Source of the DNA: Mermis nigrescens
Lineage: Eukaryota > Nematoda > Enoplea > Mermithida > Mermithidae
Length of the DNA stretch: 64,000 nucleotides
Direction of reading: 5' to 3'
Assembly: GCA_036768485.1 (NCBI GenBank)
Contig: JAVLUZ010000835.1
Location: 372,001-436,000, forward strand
This document shows positions 48,501-59,579 of the stretch, one piece after another. Under the pieces are notes generated by a model, which was not told where the DNA came from, did no database searches, and saw nothing but the letters and a program-made list of their open reading frames with translations. Positions within the stretch are counted from its first letter, which is position 1. The number at the start of each line of letters is the position of its first letter. Position numbers and translations under genes: made by a program.

Positions 48501-48802
48501 ATCATAAAACATGTATGAGACGGGCTGAAAGGAAATCACGTACGGGTACTTATAAACATGATTAATCACTGAAAAAGAGCTTGCACCAAGTCAAAATTTT
48601 TGACCTTGTAAACCAGCGCGCGTGAAATTTAATGCGAAGCAATCGAAAGCAGCAAACATGCGGCTTTCGAAGAAAGCAGCAAACATGCGGCTTTCGAAAA
48701 TGCAAATCCAAATGTTTTTGCTTCTAGCGGCTAATTTAATATGCAACTTTTTGCATTTGTTTACAATGAGGGCAAAGTTGAACATTGTACGCAGTTTTGC
48801 CG

Positions 48803-49355
48803 TTGAGTTGCCTCATAAACGGAAGAACGAGGCAAAGAAGACAGAGCAAAATGGAATGAGTCGTTGCTTAATGGAAAGCACTCACAAAATGCACATAAAA
48901 TAATAATTGAATTATATATGTAGGTAGGTACTATAAATCTTGATCCTTCTATGCACAATTCGCAAATGACCATAAACAATATGTACTGTAATTTTTATTC
49001 AATCGAGCAATAAATGTGAATTGTGAAAGTTTGTTTGTCTGTATGTCTGTTTGTTCGGGGTTGGCTCCGGCTCCATAATAGTTGGTGGGCTGACGTTTTG
49101 GCCCGAGGTCGGCCTACCGGGGGAAGGATCCGTAGCGACATTAAAATTTGATCAACACCACCCAGTCACCCTATACAGGGGTGGAGCGGGAGGCAGCCCT
49201 ATGCTTAAGCATAGCATTTTTTGGGACATGGCCGATTTTTCGCAAAATTTTAAAAAAGGAGCAAAACTCGGTTTACACTATTTTCGGGTTATGGTTTTTT
49301 CTGAATTTCGGGCGGGTCCGGACTCCCCCAGTCCCCCACAGCTACGTGCCTGGCT
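48803..49355 (+). other. Insertion in Helitron 2 absent from copy 1
   Basis: Between 'ttgaacattgtac' and the tandem array. Holds 'ggcccgaggtcggcctaccg' and 'gactcccccagtcccccaca', the latter like family C/K ends. No target duplication identified. Confidence 0.5.
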
Positions 49356-49925
49356 ATAAGATAGGACATGAAATAAGATACCGTGTGCTACAAGATAAGC
49401 AATGCTATACAATAGGATGTGATAGATACCTGTGCTACAGGATAGGCAATGCTATAAGATAGGACGTGATAAAAGACACCCGTGCTACAAGATAGGTAAT
49501 GCTATAAGATAGGACGTGATACAAGATACCCCGTGCTACAAGATAGGCAATGCTATAAGATAGGATGGGATATAAGATACCCTGTGCTACAGGATAGGCA
49601 ATACTATAAGATAGTGACGTGATATAAGATACCCCGTGCTACAAGATAGGCAATGCTATAAGATAGAACGTGATAAAAGATACCCCGTGCTACAAGATAG
49701 GCAATGCTATAAGATAGGAAGTGATATAAGATACCCCGAGCTGCAAGATAGGCAATGCTATAAGATAGGATGGGATATAAGATACCCTGTGCTACGAGAT
49801 AGGCAATGCTATAAGATAGGTGTGATATAAGATACCCCGTGCTACAAGATAGGCAATGCTATAAGATAGGTGTGATATAGATACCCTGTCTGTGCCATAA
49901 CATGCAGTGATATAAGATAGGAGAT
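49356..49925 (+). repeat. 51-bp tandem array, about 10 units
   Basis: Unit carries 'gataccccgtgctacaagat' and 'aggcaatgctataagatagg'; variation is mainly in the last ten bases. Expanded form of the array at 43600-43830. Confidence 0.9.
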
Positions 49926-49984
49926 ACCATCAGCTATAACATATGAGTGATATGAGATATCACGTGATATATGACACCCTTTGC

Positions 49985-50660
49985 TACAACAAACAAAAAA
50001 TTTTTAAAACATCAAAAATATGGTTTGACCAAAAAATTTTCCAAAACATCCTAAAACATCAAAAATATGGTTTGACGAAAAAAATTTTCCAAAACATCCC
50101 AAAACATCAAAAATATGGGTTTGATTAAACAAATTTCCAGAACATCCCAGAACATCAAAAGTGCTTCAAAGCATGGATGTGTCGATAATGTAAAAGTGCT
50201 ATAACATATCCTGTGCTGTAAGATAGGTGTCCCAAAACATCAAAAATATGGTTTGCACCAAAAAATCTTTAAACATCCCAAAACATCAAAAAAATGGTTT
50301 TGACCAAAAAAATTTTTAAACACCCCAAAACATCAAAAATATGGTTTTGACCAAAAAAAATTTTAAACCTTCAAAAACATCAAAAGTATGGTTTTGGACC
50401 AAAAACGCTTTTTAATATTCCAAAACGTTAAAAATATGGTTATGATCAAACAAAATTTTTAAACATCCCAAACCATCTAATGGTATAATTTCCAGAACAT
50501 CCCAGAACATCAAAAATATGATTTAGGATAAAGAATTCTCAGAACCATTCTATAACGTCAAAAATATGGATTTAATCAAAGAAATGGTTGACAAAAGACA
50601 GTTTTAAAAAATTTAAAAAATACAATATGGTTTTTACCAACAATTTTTTTAGAAATATCC
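49985..50660 (+). repeat. Tandem array of 'aaaacatcaaaaatatggtt' units
   Basis: About a dozen units of 45-60 bases, the inverse of 43120-43600. Confidence 0.85.
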
Positions 50661-51699
50661 CAAAAACATCAAAAGTCCCGAAAAAATAAAAAATACAAGA
50701 GACATCTCAATCCCATACAGTTATCAGGCCTAAGTTCAGCCCGGGCAACGCCGGGCGGCTCAGCTCAGCTATTATAATTCGAAAAAATACATAAAATCTA
50801 TGTACGCATAAAATAATATGAAACAGAATATATAAGGCTTCGTGTCACAGACAAAAATATAAAAACCGCTCGCCGATCCATTGCAGAGTCATTCAATTTT
50901 GTATACCAATAACTGGTTTAAGATATTATTTGTTTACAAACACTCTAGCAGATGGGGCAGCGAAGCGCCCCATTTGCTAGTGGTTCGTTAAAAATAAGTT
51001 GGAAAAACTTCCGAGCAATAAATTATAACGATACAAAACATATGTGAGCAAGTGTTAAAGAAAATAGGGAAGGGCAGAATCTGAACATAGGCAAATTAAC
51101 ACTTGCGCGGCTTTTTTATCAGCCAAGTGGAGGTAAATTAGGAAAAGTGATTAACGCAAAAAGTAATTATGATAAATCAAAGATGAGATTTAGTCGACTT
51201 GCACGTGGACTTTGGATTTCTTAATTCTTGAGTTAGAAATTGAGTGTTAGAAGTCACGTAGGCTACTTTGTATGCATTTTTGAATATTCGTATTGATTTT
51301 CAATGTCACATATAGTAAACATTGCACGTACATCAGCCCATTTGAATGACCTCGAGGGTAGCATCTCCGCCATTGAAAACCACCCAGCACGCAACATATA
51401 CATAAGTATCAATCAGTGAAATGACACAAACAATCTCGTAAACCGAGATAGTCAAAAGTTGGGCACTAGTGGAAAAATGCTCGAAGAGCACTAAAAGTTA
51501 TATGTTTGCGTTTGTTGGAAGAGTCAAAAGTGGAATACAAGCAGTATTTAGTAACATTAACGCGACAATAATATCAAAATTCACCAATAAAAATGTACAC
51601 AATCAACCCAAAATCAAACATATCTCCGCCTTTTTTCATGATGTGATATAAGCTGCTTAGCTCTTTAGCGACTTAAAGTAAATAAAAACCTTTTTTGGA

Positions 51700-53180
51700 G
51701 CCAAAATGAGCTGAAAAACTGGTATAAGCGCTTAAAATGGAGTTTAAAAGTACTTTATCACGCACTTTCTCGTCATTTGGACACTGGAAGAAAATCTTCA
51801 TTTTTCATCGATTTCGGGCCTTTATTTTGCCTCATTTTCTGTAAAAAATGTCCGATTTTTTCATTGGTCCCCAAAATCCTTATCTGAGGATATAACTCTA
51901 AAGGTTAGGGTGGTTGTACAGTAAATATTAAGCGAAAACAAAAAGGTTTTAAGGTGTGGACTATCATAGGTAGCGCGTTAGCGCGTACCTATAATATACT
52001 TGGGTACCCCCAACACCTGGGCACCCCCTACAGCTATAACGGGACACTTCTGGAAGGTGCGGTTTTTTTTAAAAGAAAGATAATAAAAAAATTCGCTGCC
52101 CGTGTTTTTTTGTTTTTCTTGAAACTCAAAATTGACTGTGTAAAGAAGGTGTAAAGTTTTTGTGTAACGTTATAACATAGGACAAATTTTGGGACCTTTT
52201 TACTGCGGCATGTGGACAACTGAGTATTGATGACTCGAAGGATTGAACAGAATAGGATAATAGAGGGATGAATTCTACAGATGACACTTTTTTTGTTTTT
52301 TGAAATTCGCATTATTTATCGAACGGCAGTGTAAAGAGTGCGAAAATCTGGGGGTGAAAAAGCACTTTTTGGTCGAGTTTTCAACCTTCCTATGTCCGAT
52401 ACTAACTCCGGTTATGAGGTTTTTAAAATGTTTTCTGACAGAAATGTAGAGCGGATCAAGGGCTACATTCTGCATATAAGCAAAGTCTTCTATGCTCTAT
52501 GGTGAGTTAGATCCTGGGGTTTAAAGTTTACACTCTAGTGGATGGTGTAAAAAAACGGATTTTAACTAAGATTTCTCTGCCAAATTTTTCCGCTTATGAG
52601 TCAGTGCAAATCGAAGACAGCATTAATAAAGTGCCTTACAGGGGCTAAACATCGCAGCAAACCGCATTTAAAAAACGCAATATTGAGTTATTTATGGGGG
52701 TGTAAAGTTCGAAATCAGAGGTAAAAAATGGGCTAAAAAACACGTTTTTTCCGAAGTTTGATTGATAAATCATGCCAAATAATTTTTGCAACAGAATTTT
52801 GGCACACAGGAATGTACTACGATTTAAAAGCTACAAATTGTACCAAACCGAATTTCTTTAAACTCAATGGGGAGTTCGGTACGGAATTTTAAAGTTTACA
52901 GTGTTCTAAATGATGGAAAATACGTTTTTGTTGCGTTTTTTGTTCGCCACTTTCTCCGTCCAGAAGTCGGGATAAGTCTAATAGAATAAAAATAAAGTGC
53001 TTTATATCGGATGCATGTCAAAGCAAATTGTCTATACATTAATATTTAGCGAGTGTAAAGTCAAAAATTTGGAGTCTAAAATGCGTTTCTGTCTTGTTTT
53101 TTCTGCCTGCTTCTCCGGATACGAGTCAGGGACACGTTTATCAAGTCTAGAAATGGACCAGGAACCAAATTTGATATGCC
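51700..53180. repeat. Decayed 'gtgtaaagttt' repeats
   Basis: Words like 'gtgtaaagttt' recur at about 52140, 52330, 52530, 52700, 52890 and 53055, spacing about 180 bases. No coding frame. Confidence 0.5.
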
Positions 53181-53187
53181 AGTCTGG

Positions 53188-54300
53188 CACATATGTTTAC
53201 ACTCTACGGTGTTGTAAAGTAGTTTACACCAATTGTTAGTTTGCCCATAGAACATTATGTAGACTTAATTTTTTCATAAATATTAATCGTAATATCGGAA
53301 CAATATCAAAATTACGAATCTGACTAAAATCTTCTTTACACTAGGTGTTTACATGAAGTTTACACTACATATGTATTTATCTTCGTTTTTGAGCATTCCA
53401 GAAACCTAATTTTTTCCTGGAGTCTAGAAGTTTTCAAAGGATCATATGTGAGACGTCACGTAGGTGCGTTTGTTTACATCCAACAGTGATGTAAAGTAGT
53501 TTACACTCATTGTTTATATGTCCTCAGACCATTGTAGAGACATAATTTTTTCATGAATGTTGATCATAATATCCGAGTAATTTTTTACACTGCATGTTAG
53601 CCTTTGTTCTAGAGCATTGCAAAATCCGAAATTTTTTCCTGAGATATAAAAATTTACAGGGAATGAAATATATACGTCAGTTGGGCGCGCTTGCTTACAC
53701 TCAGCAGTATTGCAAAGTGGTTTAAACCTAATGTTTATTGTCTTTAAAACATTATGGACTCATTTTTAAATAAATGTTGAAAGTAATATGGGAGCAATAT
53801 CAAAATTACGAATCCGACTAAAATATTCTTTACGCTATGTGTTTGTGTAAAGTTTACATTACGTGTTAACCTTAATTCGATAGACTTGCAGAGACTTTGT
53901 AACTGAAGTCAAGAAATTTTCAAGGATTCATATGTGAGACATCAATTAAGTGAGTTTGTTTACCCTCAAAAGTAATCTAAAGTGATTTAAAAATTATGTT
54001 CAAGTGTCCTTAGATCATTGAAGAGATGTAATTTTGTCTTAAATGGGTTGCATTAAAGTTAAATCCTTCTTAGCCGTGTTTATAATATGTTTCACAAAAT
54101 CTTGCACATGGAGAGCTATCGTTTAATTGATGTAAATTGCCTGCAAAAGTGGTTTAAAATGAACCAGCAATCACACTACTGTGCACAGAAGTCGACAAAG
54201 ATATGCAGCTTTATTGTAATCATGTACATTAATAAGCCGTAAACTGTTAGTATTCTCTACACCTAGTAGTTGTGTAAAGTTTGCACTATTCATTTGTTGT
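53188..54300 (+). repeat. Tandem repeat of 220-280 bp, four copies
   Basis: Units start at about 53190, 53470, 53690 and 53955. Each has 'tttacactc.ac.gtgttgtaaagtagtttacacc'-type palindromic text, then 'aacattatgtagac', 'aattttttcataaat' and 'ggatcatatgtgagac'. The same 'tagtgtaaagtggtttacac' palindrome sits in both Helitrons (about 44455 and 48170). Confidence 0.75.
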
Positions 54301-54671
54301 TAATATGTAGTCTATACTACAAATTTATTTTACTACCAAATCGAAGCGTTAGTGTTCCTTACATTTGATATTTGCGTGAAGTTTTTGAATTTTTGCCGAA
54401 AAACTTTGCCTTCTAATTTACCAACATCCCGCCTTTTCCATTTTCTTAAAGTTTAAAATCTTTTATAAGTCTCTTAATAATTTAATAGTAGGTTTTAACT
54501 TTAAGTTTCTCTTGGTTTACAACTCTCGCTTAGCAAGCTCATTTTTCAAAACTTTTTCATAGTGATCAGATTAGTCGCGTTTAGTTTGGAATTGGTGGAC
54601 GGTCGTTATTTTATTACTCGGCTTAAATAAACCAAGTGACTATCTTTTGATTATTTTCTTTATCGCAAATT

Positions 54672-54765
54672 CAAACACCCTATTTTCAATTTGAAAATTG
54701 ACCCAATTTTCAATTTGAAAATTGATCCAATTTTCAATTTGAAAATTGAAAATTGGGTGTTTTCA
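54672..54765. repeat. Palindromic minisatellite
   Basis: 'ccaattttcaatttgaaaat' repeated three to four times; each unit is self-complementary (attttcaa/ttgaaaat). Confidence 0.85.
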
Positions 54766-55070
54766 ATTTCAAAAGTCACAACACATTGTGCTTGTGTATT
54801 GATTGAGTGAGGATTTGCAATGTGAATTCGTTGGTTAAATATTTGTGCTTGATTATAAGTGAACTGCACATTAAGAAGAAATAACTTAATGGAGTTTTAA
54901 TTTGAAAATGGATGGTGTCAATAAGGTTGTCTTGTTTAAAAAGGATAATGCTGATGTTAAGAACAATATTGTTTTCCGCGTTCCTGGACTGTTGTCATTA
55001 TTGTGGCATATTACTGATTGTGTTTACTGACTGATGTACTGAAATCACGCTAATTAAAAGTAGTGTACTA

Positions 55071-55831
55071 GCAAAGAAAAATGCTCCGATGGAACAAAAA
55101 AGATGAATATACTTGGAATTGTGGATTATTATGGATGTAAAAGGAGGGGACTAGGAAAAATCTACCTAAAGTCGGAAAATCTGCTAAAAATCACACTTTC
55201 TCTAAGCAACGCAAAAAATCGATGTATATTCTGCGGCCTCTAAAAAAGTGTCTTTTTTAAATAATGTTCGAAGTTTCAGATAAGAGTGTATAAACGTAAT
55301 CTATCAAGGTTACTTTTTTAAATTGCTGGCACCTGATTGATAGAAAACTAAGAGGTATTGTATTTAAAGTTCTTTTATTTTGTTATGAGCATTATAGCAA
55401 GCAAAGCAGGAGCCGATTGATTAGTGCATACAATCGTTTCGGGCATGCTAGTGTATCTACATTAAGTCTGTTTCAAGTCAACTTACGCGTTTCCTACTGT
55501 TTTAAACCAACCATGTCTTCAATTGTCTTCGATGTTTGCTATTTCATTCAATTGGCTTGGAAGACTGTTAGTTTACTTAATATCATTTCCCATAGCTACT
55601 GCATAGCTAACGTGCTGCTGTTTCAATCATTGTTATGGTTGAATATTTATTTTAATCTGTTGGCCGCAGAATATACATCGATTTTTTGCGTTGCTTAGAG
55701 AAAGTGTGATTTTTAGCAGATTTTCCGACTTTAGGTAGATTTTTCCTAGTCCCCTCCTTTTTACATCCATAATAATCCACAATTCCAAGTATATTCATCT
55801 TTTTTGTTCCATCGGAGCATTTTTTCTTTGC
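55071..55831. mobile_element. TA-flanked long-TIR element (761 bp)
   Basis: About 170-bp terminal repeats: 55071-55240 is inverse to 55665-55831 with few mismatches (ends 'gcaaagaaaaatgctccgat'). TA borders both ends. The core has no convincing frame. Confidence 0.88.
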
Positions 55832-56404
55832 TATATTTGTATATGTTTGGACCAGAATTTGACTAAAGACAGCTTTCTGTTGTAAAAATGCCCAAATCCA
55901 TCTAGGTTATTCTTGACTATACATTCTCGATTTTATCTCTTATTCGTTAGCCTGACAAAAAGTTTTTGTTGGGTCAAAAAGTTTACAACGTCATGTGTAT
56001 TGATGATTCATATAGGAAAAACGAATGACAGCGATTTGAATGAATATTTAGTTTGTGTAATGCTTTGGTTCGAATGACTAATCAAGATTTGCTCAGAGGA
56101 CCATTCTGAAAAGAGCCTCGTGTCCATATCATTTGGGCATACTTTTCTTGAAATAATTTCATTTTAAATCAGTTGTAAATAGTAATTTTTAAATAACATT
56201 AAGTGCTTTTTGCATCTAAATGGGTGCTGTTCTTTACAGGATTTATGCAGAAAATGACATTTTTTCAAGAAACAAGAATAGACTCCCATTCTCTATGTGC
56301 CTAATTGTGTATGTAACTTAATTGGTATCTCATCGTTCCTAAATTGTTTTAACATGTCTGTTTGAGAAGAATTTATAGAATTATGTTTTTCAGGATTGTG
56401 CCCA

Positions 56405-57785
56405 TCTATGGTCGGGATCCTGAGAATTCGGCAAATCCTCCTTCCAAAAAAATCGATAGAAACCTCCAAAAATGAATTTTGCTGCTATTTTGTGGTTTCC
56501 GAATGAAATTTAACCCTATGGTTAATAACTCTCAGGGGTTAAATTAACGCCCAAGGGTTAAGTATTTCATACATGCAATGTATTCACACATTCGTGTACC
56601 TATGCATGGCATTTGTAGGTATAGCCAGTTGCAATTTTGCATTGCACACAACTAATCAATATTTCAAAACATCTGAATAATCCCAGAATGCGCAAGCATA
56701 CCTCGCATTTATTACTATTGGAATTTTACTTGAAACGAACGTATTGAGTTCGACCTACTTTATAAACTACATAATGTTCAGTTAGTAACGGGGGATTTTG
56801 GTAGGGATAGGTGGTCCGTACTCTAAGTTTTCCAAAAGAGTCATAAATAAAAAACCCATGCACTCACTTGCAAACTAACGCTTCTTTGCTGTTTTATCCT
56901 GTGAATTTTTAGTCAACATGTTTAGTGGTATAGAAATTTTGCAAGAAATTTTACAAGTTCAAACAATTTTGTGCAAAAAATGTTTAAATTTCTTTAATTC
57001 TAGCTAAAACTTGGTGCGAAGCCCCGAAAAATTCGTTGAATTTCAACAGAAAGACGTTTTAAGACTCGAATTATTCGTTATTTTCTGTTACCTTTGAGCA
57101 TTTAGTGTATAATACAATTTTTAGATTAGCGTGCAAAATTAATAGAAGAAAATTACAAAATATGGCTCGATCAAAAAAGTGAATAAATGTAAGAAGTGCT
57201 TGTATTGGTGTTAAATATATGGAATTATGACAGTTGACGACCTGAAATTGTTGCACAATAAACATCCATTCTCTATTTCGCCACCAATGGGAGGGGCAGC
57301 CGCGACACCCAGTAGCTCCCTCTTGAATGTGCCACTGCATATATTCAAGAATGGAATCAAACTCAAAATTGAGCGTGTATAATGAAATGATAGACAGGCT
57401 CAGAATTTTTATAAAAAATAAAAATAAAAAATTGACTATTTCCTGATTTTGACAGTGTTATTAAAAACATCGAAAATTGAAAAAATCTGCATTTCGTTTT
57501 ACATCAAATATGTAACGAATTGAATTCACTTTTCTCACAGCACAAAATTTAAACCTCCTTAGAATTCTTATACTCATACAATGCCAAACCATGAAAGACC
57601 AAACAGTTTGCAGAAATAATCCTTGATCTGTATGACAGTTAATTTTTACAAAATAAAATGAAAAAAGTTAACCCTTATCCATTTAACCCTTTCATTCAGA
57701 AAGCGGATATAAGTATAATATACAATTCACTTAACCCTCGAGGGTTAAATTCACACTGGAGTTAAATTAAGCGCCCAGATCTATG
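56405..57785. other. Unassigned, with 'gggttaa' motifs at both sides
   Basis: 'aaccctatggttaataactc' and 'ggggttaaattaacgccc' at 56510-56560; 'ttaaccctcgagggttaaat' and 'ttaaattaagcgccc' at 57730-57777. May be the edges of an old element about 1.2 kb long; no coding frame. Confidence 0.4.
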
Positions 57786-58099
57786 ATTTCTCGACTTCTG
57801 TAACGATTGCATTTTTTTCCACTATTCATATGTCAATTTTCAATTTTGTCTTCTTATAGATTGTTGTGTTGGAATGTGGGTTTTATTTGCTTAACAGAGG
57901 CTAGTGGCAAAGTTAATATATCTTTACTTGATTAGCAAGAATTTTCAGCTTTGCCCAGCAGGATCATGCTTAATACCAGCTAAGAGTGTAATTAAATGAT
58001 TGGTATTGTAAATGTAGACGGTTCGATCTGGGTCTAAAGAATCATCACAGATACGAACCGTACTAACATTCACCCTCGAGATTTACCTAGGTACGTAGG

Positions 58100-58330
58100 T
58101 ACTTAAGTCTGCGCTTAGTGCTGGCCCCGATCAGCGCGGCTCTAAGGCTTTCGATCTTTGGACCCTTACAGACCTTACGGCTTCGATCCCCTCAGCCCTA
58201 ATATTGCTGGCTGCTTTTCGTCGGGTGATCTCAGCAGCTACGCCCTAAGACCTAAGGCTACCTACCTAGTCTCGGAATGTGCCGCGGAGGTCAGTTGACC
58301 TATCTCAAGCTCAAGTTGTAATTTAACTTA
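58100..58330. other. GC-rich island of unknown nature
   Basis: Roughly 53% GC in 35% GC surroundings. Short open frames on both strands; none recognised. Could be an exon fragment or repeat. Confidence 0.35.
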
Positions 58331-58531
58331 TTTTCAATCAGTACCTGATCAGAAATGTTTTTGGTTCCTAATTTGTGTAGCACGCTGAACAATGAAAACA
58401 ACAACAACGAGCTCTATGCTGATCAATCATCCCTAAAGATTAAATAATATTTTTGATCAATTTTTGGGCTTGAGAGATAAATTATGATTTTCGAATAAAA
58501 TAAGCTATCATACGGAATTTACCTATCAGTC

Positions 58532-58871
58532 CACTAAAGCGGGTGGAAATCCTCGACGAAGGGATGGTGGCCGACCTAACCCTCGGTATAGCCAGAAACC
58601 ACTGGGTAGGTTTTCTATGCTTTTATTCGACGAAGAACACACGGCCTATAGCCGGGAAACAAACAAAACGAAAAACGTAAACGTACGGAATATGTACACG
58701 TACGACTGGCAAAACGAAAACGCAAAAAACGCCAGACTCCAATCCGAGCTTAAGTACACTGGCCTCAAGGGCCCCTACAGTAAAATAAAACAACGATCAA
58801 TTAAACATAATACTGAAATGACTTTTATCTCAGATCGAATGTTCTCGATTCACGTAAGCGGTATGCATTAA
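58532..58871 (+). CDS. Possible exon, unknown protein
   Basis: After CTATCAG an open frame encodes STKAGGNPRRRDGGRPNPRY, SQKPLGRFSMLLFDEEH, then an Asn/Lys-rich part (NMYTYDWQNENAKNARLQSE) and stops at 58869-58871. A GTAAAA donor inside (58780) would end it earlier. Balanced codon use with little A/T bias at third positions argues for real coding or a recent pseudogene. Not recognised; it could belong to the coding block to its right or be a lone fragment. Confidence 0.4.
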
Positions 58872-59094
58872 ACAATTACTATTATCATACACTTAACTCT
58901 ACGATACCGGACAAGTATCTAATTGTTTTTTATTGTTGAAAATTTGGGGAAATAATGGGAAGACCGAAGGCATAGCCCACAGTGCACCGTCATAGACAGC
59001 TACTAGTATTGGCTATGTAATGGCTATCGCGAACTGCTAAGGCAGGTTCGCCTACCGTGTAACTCTCGCAGTTACACTCCCCCACGTATAGAAA

Positions 59095-59235
59095 AAAAAT
59101 TTGACACAAAGTGGAGAATTTTTTTGGGGGTACACCATCGACACTAGCGTCGGCGACGCTCTACAACTCGGCTCTCTGGCGTTCGCAACGCCTCAACTCT
59201 GGCGTCCGCAACGCCTAATCCTGAGCGAACGTGAA
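59095..59235. repeat. Cluster of short GC hairpins
   Basis: 'gcgtcggcgacgc', 'ggcgttcgcaacgcc' and 'ggcgtccgcaacgcc' within 75 bases; the last two are direct copies with 'ctctggcg' before them. Same style (6-bp stem, 3-base loop) as the CGGCGCTTCGCGCCG hairpins elsewhere. Confidence 0.65.
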
Positions 59236-59314
59236 AAACGAAAATAAAAAAGAACGAAAAAATAACAAATAGCGATAATAGGTAACGGCCAACGCATGAC
59301 CTCGTTCGCACTCA

Positions 59315-59563
<249 letters not shown>

Positions 59564-59579
59564 TTAAGACACGGAATGA

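Larger units (their letters stand above)
47884..50980 (+). mobile_element. Non-autonomous Helitron, copy 2 (3097 bp)
   Basis: Starts TCTATAATATTAATTTCGAG after A and ends GCAGCGAAGCGCCCCAT then TTGCTAG before T. Nearly the inverse of copy 1 over its outer and middle parts, so the pair forms inverted arms about 3.1 kb apart. Longer because of an extra block (about 48803-49355) and expanded tandem arrays. No Rep/helicase frame. Confidence 0.93.

Noticed and set aside
49356..49925. CRISPR-like regular direct repeats
   Set aside because: Units are contiguous 51-mers without unique spacers, in a eukaryotic Helitron; it is a minisatellite.
42923..50980. A single 8-kb foldback transposon
   Set aside because: Each arm has its own Helitron termini, and the empty site in the host repeat shows the left arm is a separate insertion.
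55417..55698. 93-residue membrane-like protein
   Set aside because: Lies in the core and right arm of a TA-flanked element; composition follows AT-rich DNA and the arm is non-coding on the other side.
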